Positions 31,923 through 45,200 of a DNA stretch of 64,000 nt are shown in pieces; position 1 is the first letter of the stretch, and every line of letters starts with the position of its first letter. The notes under the pieces were generated by a model that saw only the letters and a list, made by a program, of their open reading frames with translations, ran no database searches and had not been told where the DNA came from. The stretch lies in the NCBI GenBank assembly GCA_021229015.1, contig CM037783.1, forward strand, positions 31,376,088 to 31,440,087. Direction: 5' to 3'. Origin of the DNA: Solen grandis. Taxonomy: Eukaryota; Mollusca; Bivalvia; Adapedonta; Solenidae. A program made the position numbers and the translations under genes.

Positions 31923-34600
31923 TACAAAAACATAATGAAAAGGGGTTATCCATTTTATTGAAGTTGTTAAAAATAGGCACTAAACCGGATGTAGAATTAG
32001 ATGGGACCTATTTCCTGAAAATCGGAGGTAGATTCGTGAAATGTAATGAGGTGTATGCACGTTCAATAATTCCGTGGAACTCCTACTGTAAGTCAATTTA
32101 AAATCATATATATAGTTTTTTCTCAATCTTTATAATTCTTATGCATCAAGTACCATATTTCTCAGGATTTTCCATGGCAGCATGGTTATCATCACATAAC
32201 TACCATACAAGCACGGAACTATCATTAAAAGCACTAGACCAGTTATTGACAGATACTGGTATTCAACACTTCCTGCTCTCACCAATGTGTATAGGACAAT
32301 CAGCTCAAGGTAAACATTTTTGAGACCGCGCAAATGACTGTAGTTATCTCGTAAATTTCCTCATGTTTTCTTAAAATCAGATTAATTTTAGTTTTCCAAT
32401 CATTAAGCATACCTTTAATTTGTCGTTCACGCAATGTAGTATAATAACCCAAACCTTTTAAATGGTAATTTACATGTGCATTCTTAAACTAAACTGGATT
32501 TATGTTACTAGGATACACACAATTCGGTGTACAAGGCATGGCCCCCAATAGTACGTGCTGGCATACAAATGATAAATCACTGATAGAATGCTGCGTCTAT
32601 TCGGATACTCTTCAACGTAACCTCCATGCATCTTTGTATATTGGTGCCTGCGATTACGAGCTCGTGGCCCGTGTAGAGAACATTCAACATAGAGTGAACC
32701 TGTTGAATTATCAGTGGGGTAGGTAAAATATCCTCGTCAAATATCTTATCAAATTAATTATGTTTATATACATATACCCATTTTTCCTCGACTTATCTAA
32801 CCAATGATTATAGACCAATAAATCAATCAAATAATGACACAAAAATCATGGGGAACAATCAATATGTGTAATCAACAAAAAGTAGTATCAGTTTGATATA
32901 AACTCTCAATTATCAGACCATGAATCCGTAAATTCATGCCTGTGCAATACAAAATTAAAGAGAAGAAAACCACATGAAAATGATGTTTCTGGTCACCTTA
33001 ATATTAATAAATAATTATTAAGATATCTTACGATCAACTTAGCTAATCCTACGTATTTAAAAAATTCTGCACAGACAGACAAGCAAACGAAGAAATATAT
33101 ATTATTTATTCACTAAATATAGGTATACCCTTTGTGTTTGGCGCTAATCACAGTCGCATTGTTCCAGGACTAGTTGGCCAAGTGTCAAGATAATGTAAAT
33201 GGTTTTATCGGTAGCGCTATATCGTTCGCATGTAGAGGCTGAACTACTGTCGGTTTGACGTTTAACATCCTAAAAATGATAAATTTTACGACATTGTTAC
33301 AATACCAAACTGATAAATATGATTTAACATACACTTGAAGATGATTTATATAGTCTTCAAGAATCGTTTTTCATTGACCCATATTAGTTTCTGTAGTTCT
33401 CATTAAGTATATCTATTTCTAGGAACGCAGCATTTGATTACAATGAAAGGGATATGGCGCCTCAAGTATGATTTACATTTATCTGATTTACTGTTTGATA
33501 AAATAGAATTTACTTACGATTTTGTTATGAAAAACCCAATATGTAAAAACTTTATCAATAATCAATCAGATTGGAAAACAAACATGACAGTTCTGAATTT
33601 TTATCTCTGTTTAACATTTGATATTATTACCTAATTGTTATAACATTAAACTGTTAATATATTATAAAGCCCGCGGAAATCGCATTATTGTTAAGTTAAA
33701 TTATATACATTACATCTAGTTTTATGTAACAGCTAATGATTCTGAATACATATTATTAAAATCCATTTACAGATATAGCGTTAACAATATCCCGTCAACA
33801 AAACAATTCATCATAGATTTCACGACAAAGCTGTGTTTAGAATCAACGACATGTTCTTTGGATGTACCAGTTTTGAAAAGCTGGGCCCTCCAGTACCCAG
33901 ACTGTCCCGACAGGACTGCAAACACTTCTTATCCTTTATACTACGGTAATATCTAGCATAGAGCGGATTATACTGGACATATTTTCCGATTGTCTTCATG
34001 TGTGTCCGATAAAATGGCAGATGTTACATACATGTATGATTGCAATTATTTATAAGATATGGGTGTCTTACGTTATTTTTGCATACTATAGCTGTTTAAC
34101 ATGTCATTTTAATGTCTACTATTTATTTATCCTATTATATGTGCATGCATTTTTTAGGTATATCGCATGATTTCTGGAAGTTTCCTAAGTGCAATAAAGC
34201 GACCTTGCCACCAGAACTAGGTAAGATGTAAGAAAAGGTTATTCACGTTATTGTCTTTGATATGGTAAACTTATTTAATGATAGAAACGTTTAATGTTAT
34301 ACTTGGCCATCTTCCCAGCTGATTTAATACTAGTACGAACTGTATTTCGAATGTTAACAGTATATATACACAAATTTATTTCAGAATGTGGAATTCAGAA
34401 ACTACCAGAATATCTTGCGGAAATGTGCAGAATTACCGACAACTGTGCAGGAATCGTTTGCTGTATCGATTTTAAATTCAACCACGATACTAGGAACATG
34501 CATGTACATTTCAGAATTGATTGTCAGGGAAAATTGTCATACGGAATAGAAAGAAAGGCATGGGAAAAAGATGCAAGTTCCTTATCAGGTAAGTCCCAAG

Positions 34601-34653
<53 letters not shown>

Positions 34654-35071
34654 CTTTCTTTTCGAACAAATTCGGATATTACGGATTTGTCTTAAGAACA
34701 GGGTTTGAAAAGAATTATCGATACTTATAAAAGCATTCTTTCTTCAATGCAAATTATGTTTACAAAACTATTAGGGCCTAGTATTGGGAATTAACTCTGC
34801 TTAATCTTCAGAAGTCAGGACGTCTTTACTTTGCTATTAATCTAGATAAGCATTTTCTCCTAACAGGAAAATACACTCATTCTATCGGAGAAACTATATA
34901 TTTGGATTACTCAATTACAAAAATGGCAAGTTCTTACAATCTGAATGTGACTGTGTCAATCTGCTCTGGAGATGGCGTGCGAGACAACTGTAATCCCTAC
35001 AGTATATTACAAGACCATGTTCTTGTCAAAAGCCAGTGTCCTGGAGGCCGGAAAAGACGTTCCGGTGATGT
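31923..35071 (+). CDS. Giant gene, segment 1: N-terminal Cys-rich repeats and RKRR site (residues 1-406)
   Basis: Eight exons. Two copies of one module can be aligned by eye. Copy one: SLIECCVYSDTLQRNLHASL (about 130) then ACDYELVARVENI, YQWGTQHLITMKGIWRLKY (to about 192) and IIDFTTKLCLESTTCSLDVP. Copy two: NCAGIVCCIDFKFNHDTRNM (about 290) then IDCQGKLSYGIE, GKYTHSIGETIYLDYSI and NLNVTVSICSGDG. Each has a CC pair, a later lone Cys before a hydrophobic-x-IE strand, then a beta-rich part with spaced Cys. The segment closes with GGRKRRSGD at 397-405, a furin-type cleavage motif. The first junction (32087/32151) uses a 63-base intron and is the least certain: an acceptor at 32165 would create a stop codon. 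The fold is not one I can name. Confidence 0.75.
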
Positions 35072-36194
35072 GTGAGTTCTCTTCTCTCCTGTTGGTACTT
35101 GACATGTCTCTTTTACTCAGCATATGAATGAATATGAATGTGCTAAATTTTTATGGAAAGTTTTATTATACACTGCATCAACAAGATTTATCACTTGACT
35201 CGAAACAGGTAAACAAAGATTTCCCCGGCCAGCTGTACACATCAGTTGAATGAACTTGTTAGCATAAACCAAAGACAAAATTTTCCTGTAATAATTTGTG
35301 TTTTATTGATGCACTGAAACCCATGACCAATGAAATAAATAGCAGTAGTAATACATTGCTAATCATTGACTGCACACGGAACTTAAAATACAAATGCCAT
35401 CGTCACTAAAACACAAGTCCCTAAAATTTTCAGATCATAAATCTGCATACACATTTAAGGGCCTAGAGGGATGGGCCTGTAAACAAGAATACATGTAATC
35501 TGATACATAACTTAATATTCAGTTTTTATTTATCTCTTCATTCATGATGTCTAATTTCTTGTAAATTGTCATAAGGAATAAAATAAAATGCCAAACTATC
35601 AACGGATTGTCTTTTAATTTTTTCTTCAACAAGATAGGTGTTTACCAAAATCCAGAAAGCATGTTTATAAATGGATTGGTGTGAATATAAATCATAAATA
35701 TTGTTTCATGTCACAACTCATTTACACATTAAATAATTTACACTTCGATTTTATTATTGTAAAATCATTCTATACTGACAAAAAATGCGACTTTCGCAAA
35801 GTCCTTTATCTCACATATGATGTAGCACTTTGCAGTTTTTTCAGATAATTTCACAACGTTTTTATAAAAATTCATGATATATATTTTTATAAGCCAGTTA
35901 TACTAAATATTATTTACAGTTTTCTATATTCCTCTATTTCAGTTATCTATCAAGGTGCTTGAATGGGGGTTGTTTTCCGCCCCCATATATCTATTAAAAT
36001 CTATTTTTTTTTTTCATCTAAATTTGTGTATCTACAGTCAAACCTTTAATAATAAGGAATAACAGCCAACCTGTGTACAAAGGCCAGGGACTGGAGTCCC
36101 AGCATTGAATTTACAGATATTTTAACCTCTGAAAAACAATCTCCAGATAAAGGCCAGTTTTTTATTTCAATTGAGTGCCATTTGTTCACAGGTT

Positions 36195-36227
<33 letters not shown>

Positions 36228-39200
36228 TGTGTGTGTGTGTGTGTCACTGTCTTCTACTTTTAATTTTATTTTAAATGGCACGAAATTTAAACTGTGTCCT
36301 ACTTTTGAAAAGAATCAGGTAAACTGCATTTGGGGTCTCATTACTTCTCTGACTACGCCAACATTTTCCCTTCACCATGAATTGTTTGTAAATTTTGCTA
36401 ACAAAAACCTCACGAATGTAACTTTTTTTATGAAAAACGTGTACCCTTTGTTAAAGCTTTTTTATACTTTATTATATTCTGTAATTTGTACTATCTAACA
36501 CTTTAGAATTCAACTCAGTTTTAGTTCAGATGAAAGGCTGACCAATATTGCCCTTTTTCATTGTACTGAAATTGTTCTATATAAACATGTTCTTGCCCTG
36601 AGATTGTAAATTCCTGACGCATGTGTAGGGTGTTAAGTGTTCAACTATAACTACTGATAAGCTAGGCCAGTTAAAATAAATATTGGCATTATATCTTAAC
36701 AGCTCTAAACTCTGCGTCTGCAGAGTTAATTGGGAAAGGCTTCTAAGATGTTTACCTGTTTAAGTCTCGTTATCAGGTTGTCGATGCGGTGTATAACCCT
36801 TATACAAATAGTATGTACATGCACACACTGTCAATTATCTTGTTATCAAATACCCTACGCTGCGTATCAAGCACATTTTTATTGGTCATCAAATAATGCC
36901 AAATTAATTTGAATAAGATATGGTGTGTGCGATTCAGATTGTTAAAATCGAGAATTTTTGGTCGTAGATTGTTCATATTTATTGGATCATTTTACATAAA
37001 ATAGATTTCATTGTTTTTGTGCTTGTTTGATGCTTAGATACGTGCTTACAATTTAGGTTTCTTTCATGCTTTAGCATTTCAAGTGATATTCGGACAGAAG
37101 TTGCACAAATGGTTGAGAACGGAGCTACAGAACAGGATATTGAAGAGTACATCAGTATAATTCAACAGCAAGAGGTGTGTTACATATTTGTTTTCTGTCT
37201 TTACTTGATTGATAGATATATGTATATCTAATAGTTTATATATTTCAGTAACAGTTTATAACGTTAATTCATTGCTTGTAATGCAATTTTGATAACATGC
37301 ACGAGTATTAAACATCAATCATATATGAAATGCATTGTTTTCATAAAGATTGAATTGCAGAACTTGTTTTTCACAGAACGAGCACAAGGCGAGAGTATGG
37401 GAAGTTCAGGGCCTTGACGATTCTGACAAAAGTTCAAGTTACTCAGTTTTAATGCAAGCTTTGGGATCTAACAATCCTGAAACACTAATTCACCGGCACG
37501 GATACCCATCGTCAATGGCAATGAATGTAAAAGGCGGTAAATATGCATCCACTTAATCAAATATATTTTTTCCAATGACTTTTTGTTTCAAAAGCTCTCT
37601 TTTTCTCGCAAAATAAAACAAACCATATATGTGTATAGTTCAACATTATTCTATGAAATGTTTATGAATGATGATTATAAAACTGTATATTTCTTATTGG
37701 GATACAGATGCTGCATGTCTATCTTGAAGTAATGTCGCACTGATTATGTCACCAAAAAAAGGATAGCAATTCACGTCTACGCCACCTTATATAATCGAAG
37801 TTTCCAATGGGAGAATTTAAATTGACGAAAAAAGAAATAAAGTTTCGTTTGTGGCATTTCGCAATTCGTTACTTTTTTCTAAAACACAATCCTATATTGG
37901 CGTTAATGTGAAACGACTCGAATTGTTCATGTACTCCTTTACAGGTGACAAAATACTTGCAATGTTAGGGACCGCTAACAGTGCAATTGATCAAGCCGAT
38001 CGTATGTTCATTGTTGGAGAAGGACTTTCTGAAGTAGGCAAAAAACTTCTAGGGGCTCAGTTGGCTGATATGACCATTGGGGACATTGAAGCTTTGCTTC
38101 ATAAGAACAAGATAGACCCAGTGATGATTTTTGAGCTTGGAAACGACTTTATTGATTTGGCTAAGGCACTGGTATGTATTAGCTGTTTTAACAAGATTGA
38201 AAATTATGTTTACGTGTTGAAAAAAGAAACATGTTTGCATTCATACAAAATTATACGTATGTTATGATTTGCCGGGATCGCGATTTTAAGATATTAAGAA
38301 TCCCATTTAGTATGTCTTTTTTAAACATATTTAACACTCCACAGACGGGGTGTTAATTCATAAAGTTCGAAATTTGACCCTTTGTATTTTCCAATGATTT
38401 GTTTTGGGAATAGCATAAATTAGTTCTTTTAAACAACACAAATATAACAGTATGAAAAGTAAGGACGTTATAGAGTTTATCAACTGGTATATCTAAGTGA
38501 AACGGGGCCTTTCAGCAATGCCCTTTTTAAAATATTACCGGCACAGTTAAAAAAGACCAAGCGTAATCATATGAATAATAATTGTTGATAAATACCAATA
38601 ATTCTTAATTTTAGATTACTCATATGCATTATTCTAAACACTAATTTCATTTTTCTCATGTGTTTGAGCCGTACGTGATATTTATTTTGTTTCTGAATTC
38701 GTCGAATTTAACGAAATGACATTTTGCAGTTCTCAGAATTCATGGAAAAATTGAAGTCAGGAGAACTGGACAATGCCTTCAAATCGTTTGATATCACGCT
38801 TACTGGAAAATTCGGTTATCCAAGGAAAAACATCATGTTCTTTGAGTTCAAGAAAGATTTCCTTCTTGGCGGCTTCATTTATGTGAGCTTCGGTAAGTAC
38901 GTGACAGATATATAGATGTATAATATAAATCCAGTGAAGCTAAAATAGCAGCATATACCTATAAAAATAATAAAATACTAATAGTTTGCTATACTGCGCT
39001 ATATTTTTTGGCTACTTTTTCTGTAATGAATGTTTGTCCTTCTATGAAGTCAATACATCACGCTCATACACGAAAACATGTATAATAGACTGAAATACAA
39101 TGAGTTTTACTATATACGAATATTTATGAATGCATAATTACAGGCTTTGGAGCAGGTGGCTACTATGGGTTAGATTTAGGATGGCAGACAAAAATTATAT

Positions 39201-42200
39201 CAATGACTGCTGGCGCGACAGTTGTGCCATACGGAGGATTGACTTGCTATGGTGAATTCGGCGTTGGATTTTTGCTATACGGAAAAATACGGCTAGAGGG
39301 TGATATACTTGATCTGAGATTTCCAACGGCGGCAGAAATTGGATTTTCAAAGTTTCCACTTGATGTTTCGTATGTTGCATTTAGTTGCTTCCATGATTGA
39401 TTTCTTATGAAAACTATTCATTATTCTAAGCATCAAACATATGCATCTTTAAATTTGAAGCAATAACTACCGTTGATTAAAACTGTAACTGGATAAAGAG
39501 TTGTAAATGTGTATTACCTTGCATTTGTTCAACTGCATCAAATCAGAGTATAATATTATCGAACTAATATTCATAGAATATTATTATCATTAGACTATTG
39601 TTCATATATACTTTATATTATCATAATATATATCACTAATATTCTTAAATTCCAAATACATCCCAAGGAGCAAGTTAATATCTGACTGGGTACAGTGTCG
39701 AAACTAGGGTTCAGACATGATATTGTTTTCACGTTCAATGGTCAAAGCCAATTACTCAATCATTTCCATGTCTGGCACAAATTATTTATTCAGTAAATTT
39801 ATCGGATCATATTCCAGGCTGTCAATGTATTTGGAACTGACACCAATCAGTCTGAGCCTGTATGGTCTCGTTACGCTGGAAATTGATCTCGTAGTTTTTA
39901 CCATCAAAGCAACATTATTCAAGAAAGCAATCTGGCATTATTCCACGCCTACGATAAGAGCAAAGATGGTTGATGTGTCAACGAAAGAAGAAGATACATC
40001 ACCGCCTGTATTCTCCAATCCTGTCTCGAATCCGGTAAAATTTGAACATTTGTTTCATTCATTCTTAGCTCATCTGAGCACAAGGAGCTAAATGTGAGTT
40101 ATTAGGGTCACCCTGTATTCGTCGTCCGTCGTATTGAGTCGTCCATCGTCAACACTTAATTTAAACGACATCTCCTCTGAAACCGCTGGATAGAAATTAA
40201 TGAAACTTGGCATAAATGATAATTGGTTAGCCCTTCACAAAAGGTCCTAAAAACACTTCTATATGGAAAAGTTCTATTTTTTTTCTATGAAACAGATGGC
40301 TAGAATATGCGTCATTTAGCACAAACGGTCATCTCATTGGTGTTTACCATAAAATAAAGTTGAACCCTTGAAAAATGAGACCCCAACGGGGTGGGCTTAT
40401 TTCTTTTTATAAACCCGTATAGAAGACATTTTTTTCTATAAAACTAATGGATAGAATTTAATTTGTTTTGGCTTGTATGGTCACCTCAAGGCTGTCTGCC
40501 ATTATGGCTTAAATAAAGTTGCTCCCTTGAACATATTTTCAATAGCTATTTTCCATATATAGTCAATATATACAGAAAATTTCAAAATTCTTCTATGAAA
40601 GAAATGATTGGAAATAAATTTCTCTTGGAAAAAAATGTCACCCCATGACTGCCTTCTATAATTGCTAAAATAAAATTGATCCCATCAAAAATGAAACCCC
40701 TAGAGGTTCAGCTAGTTTCCTTATATACTCTATATATAGAGGTTCAGCTAGTTTCCTTATATACTCTATATAGAAAAAATCAAATTTCTTCTTCTGTGAA
40801 GACAAATGGCCAGATCATAATAGCAAAGATAAAGTTGATCCCATAAAAATGAGATCTTAAGGGGATAGTCGAGTTTCCTTATAATACTCTATACTGGAAA
40901 TTTCAAAATTCTTTTATAATAGAAGTGGATTAAATTAATTTCTTTTGGCACAAATGGTCACCTCATGCCTATCTTACATATCAAAATAAAGTTGATCCCA
41001 TGACAAATAAGACCTCCACATGATTGACTAACTTCAGAGTTCTTTGTGTCTGAATCTTGAATCGAGTTGCTGCTGGAGGTTACTACGTAAGCTTATGTAC
41101 TCTGGTGAGTAATCTAGGGCCATATGATCCTCTTATTTCTCTCTTTGTAATAACTTTTCTTTAATAAACAATTTTGAATAATTTATGAAGAATTTCAGCG
41201 AAATTAAGCATGCATTCATAACAAGTGCTTTAAAATAATTGTCAACTCTGTGATATAATTTCACTATATTATAACTGCAAGCCGTCAGCCCGCTTTTCTT
41301 CCAAAAGTCCCCCCAAAGCATTTCGTAACTTTGAAAGCGGAACGTAACATTACTTGTATTTTAATTATCGAAATGCTTGTCAAATTTATACCCGTAATCA
41401 GCTAATCAGCAATAACTAGAATCTAAAAAGAATAAATGAAAAAAAATATCAGATTAATAGCGAGCGTGCGCAGGATTGAAGTCAGGTCATGACATCCGTC
41501 TATGCTGGAGGTATGAATTGAATCAAGGTAATGTCCTTCCCTGATTCTTCACACGATAATCAAATAGTCCTGTCAAGTAACATTGGTATTGCAACAGGTT
41601 TGTTAAATCGTTAGACATGGCGGAAGAACTGACCAAGAATACTGGGATTGAATTCGTCAAGTGGCGTGGCACGACTAAATTCCTTGGGAAAGAACGAATA
41701 GTTGGATTTTCCTAAAATCCCCATTGATGTATTTAAAATATACATTTGGTTTAAACTTAATCATCTATGACAAAAAACGAAAACAGTCTTCAATAAAGGT
41801 AAAATATAAATACAGATTATATATATAAATCATTATTTTGTAATACAGAGTGGTGTCAGTCGGCGAGATACGCCACAATGTGATGTCAGACAGTTGCCGT
41901 ATAAAGACTACACAGAACCGGCATTCGAAATAGCAGTTGAAGCCTCTGATGACAAGGCGGATGTTAGGTTCTTCCTCGATGTTGGTACAGTACGCTCTGG
42001 AAGTGATGTTTTGCACGAGCTTCAACTTGGTGGTCCATTAACTGTACAGGCAATGGTGAGAAATCCTCCCTTGTTGCGCGCGTGTGTGTACATGCTTATC
42101 TAAGAGTCCGTTTCAATTATTTACATGAACTCATCACATATAGAAGAAAATACCAATAATATTTTCATTGATCAAGAATTAATTTAAATTGAACTTCAAC

Positions 42201-45200
42201 ATTAATGGTTTTTTTTCTAAACTATTGTTATGATTTCAGGTCCTGAACCCGACTGGTGTTCCTTTGTTCTTTACCATGTTTGCACAAAACAGCGCCGGGG
42301 TTCGATCGAGTGTACAGTGTAAGCTTGAAACGTATGACGTCACACCTCCTACCGGAAGGCTGACATCAGACTTCAGTTCTACTAGCAACCCGAACATTGT
42401 TAAGGCGTCAGCAGTGATCCATGAGGATTCACCAATCACGGATGTGTACGTGGGTGTGGGCTTCGGGAAATGCAGCTATGGTGATCAAATGTCTTCATGG
42501 ACACGAACAAGCCTAACGAAAAGAAAATCGCACGTTGATATAGGTGGTTAAAAATTAATATCATATAGTACGGTTATGTTTTCCAAATATTTACAGTACA
42601 CGAAGTATATGTGTTTCAAATGTATATCCTGTTTCTGAATATTTAAATCGCCTTTAGAAATATTATCTAGTTTACAAATTGGAATAAAATAATAGTTTAT
42701 GAAAATCTTGCTACGAAACAAATTATTACATAGAGTAAAATTGATAAAAATAATGATGAAAAATCAAATGTGGCATTTATCATAACAAAAATTAAGCAAA
42801 ACTAGTGTTTTATTGCATTCGTATATTCATTAATATATGGAAAAAATCATAAATGCTTAAACTAAAATATAATTCATAGACATTGCCGTTTTGAAAACCA
42901 TTGTTTCCAACTTGGCGTTTTATTTTAGGGTTGGATATACAATTTCAGTATGCCTTGTGTCTGTGTTGAATATTTTCAGGAAACGATCCTCTTAACTTAA
43001 GAACTCTTGAACACTTCACCGAATCTAAGGATGGAAAATTGACTTCATCCAAACCTTTTAAAATCGAACGCTCTATGGTAACGGTGGGAGATTGTGCCCG
43101 CGAGTGTGTTGAAATTGACCATTGTGTTAGCTTTAACTTTGATTTTGGAAGTAGTGGAACTTGTGAATTGATGAAGACAATTCAGGAAATGGATGACCAA
43201 CTTGCATCTGTATGTACTCTAACAGGATCTATATTTAGATTAATGTTTATTGTTAAACTTAAAGTCAAAATAGCTACGTAATTATGTGTTTTGGTTAACT
43301 GTATCTTTATTTTTTTTATTTTACATATTTTGGTTTACGACGATGATTGATATGCAAATAAATAATGATTTTGATATTGATATGTGCCTTAAAACGTTTT
43401 AGAAATGTCTTGCATACTGAAAGACTAGCTTTAATAGAACTATTGGTTTAATATGAGTAGTGTACACTCCTAATGAATTTTAGCTTTTTCTCTCTACAAT
43501 ATTCTAATATTTCATAAGATTCAAGTTCATTAGACAAGTATTTTTCTCACCTATCTGCAGTACTCATAGTCTAAATCCACTGCATCGTTTGTATTACAAA
43601 TTTTGTCTGAATCTAATTGTCATGCTTCAGGACGGACTGTTTTGCCACTATGAGAGACTTGATGTTGGACATTCCATTGAGTTCTCTTACGACAACTTCA
43701 ATATGATCCAAAACTTCCTCTACTTCGTCAACCTGGATCTGACTAACGCTCTCGGCTACAGAAACATCATTAACTCCGTTGGCATTTTGACAGATTTTAC
43801 ATGTCCTGAGCCAGGTATATATTACTGTCTTTGTTTATATTTTATCTCAGATAATAGTAAAATTATGTTGATGCTGTTGATGAAAACAAAAATAAATAGG
43901 CTAACGATGGCGATGATGATCCTCGTGAGAATTATAATTATTTACGTTGTGTTTGTTACAGGGTCTGTAAATGCGACGAGTGATATTCATGAGACAGTAG
44001 CGTGCAATACAATTATCCCTCCTGACAGGCCGGACCTACAGCGCTTCTGTAGAGGAATCAATCCGGACATTCATAACCACAGGTGCACTGTTGATTAACA
44101 TCTTAACTAAACAAAACTAAATTCAAAGCAATATCACATATAATGGTAAGGTCATTATGTAAACTCATTCTGCTGTACTAAAGCTACATATATGATAAAC
44201 ACTTATGAAGCTGTTTGTCATTTTAACTTTTAAACTTTCATTTCACCTTTTATCTTTTTTTTTAAGAAAAATACACACTCAATCATAACTTTTCGACATA
44301 TATCGACAATGCGTTTGGGCATAGCCTAATGCATAAATATATACTATATTGTAGGGCTGTTATTGATGGAATGGGGTCTAAGACGGTGTTTAACGGGGAC
44401 GAATCTATAACAGACAGGAGATACACTCGTCACAACACATATCTAGCAGGTGAGACTCTTTAAGATGCCCATAAGGTTTTCCCACCCTTATATTCATCAA
44501 TTCAACCAAAAGACTCACACGCATAACATAACTAACATAACAATATGCTTATAAGCTTAAAAATGCCGAAATTGTGTAAAGTCATGGGACATATTTATAA
44601 GATATATAATGACTGAAGTAATTTTTACAAGCCCCTGGAAATTTTATTTTTATGAGTTATCTCCTCTGAAAAAATATGAAGTATATCCCCTGAAAGCTTT
44701 AAAACAGTATTTATCTCCATTGTTCTATGATTTAGTTTGGGTTTCTTATAAAAATTGAAACAGAATGTTATACTGTTACCTTCTTCCATGAATTTTACTC
44801 GGGATTCAATTTCAATTTGTTTTCACTTTTAAAGAAATTGTTTACTTCCCATTGGTAAAAATATTAATTTAATATGGATAATCTCCCTAAAATCTAACGA
44901 AAAAACTCTCAGGGAAACATTTTTTTTTATTTCTTTCACTAGAAATCTTTAAAGTGGCAAAGCCTCATAGAAGTATTACTTTCCAACGCCCAGTTATGAA
45001 ATAAAGCTATACATGTAAGAAATGGAATACCTTGATAAAATGACTTACGTATGTATGTAATGATAAAATGAGGGAATGTATCGTTGAGCTGTATCACACT
45101 GTGTACAACGATGTTCTCTAGAACTCTGCGATTATCCGAGAAATCATATATCACACAAAGTCTTCGAAATATCGAAATTCCACTGTATTTATATTTTATT

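Noticed and set aside
32141..32323. ATG at 32141 as the start of the giant gene
   Set aside because: The exon at 31923-32087 continues the protein upstream in a compatible phase, and the N-terminus would lack any signal peptide; it remains an alternative.
36175..36498. 107-residue frame in the 35-37 kb intron
   Set aside because: It starts in AT and GT simple repeats and has no family resemblance or splice continuity.
39717..39817. Extension of exon 39818-40034 back to an ATG at 39717
   Set aside because: A good acceptor (TTCCAG) at 39812-39817 joins in phase to the preceding exon; the extension adds text unlike the rest.
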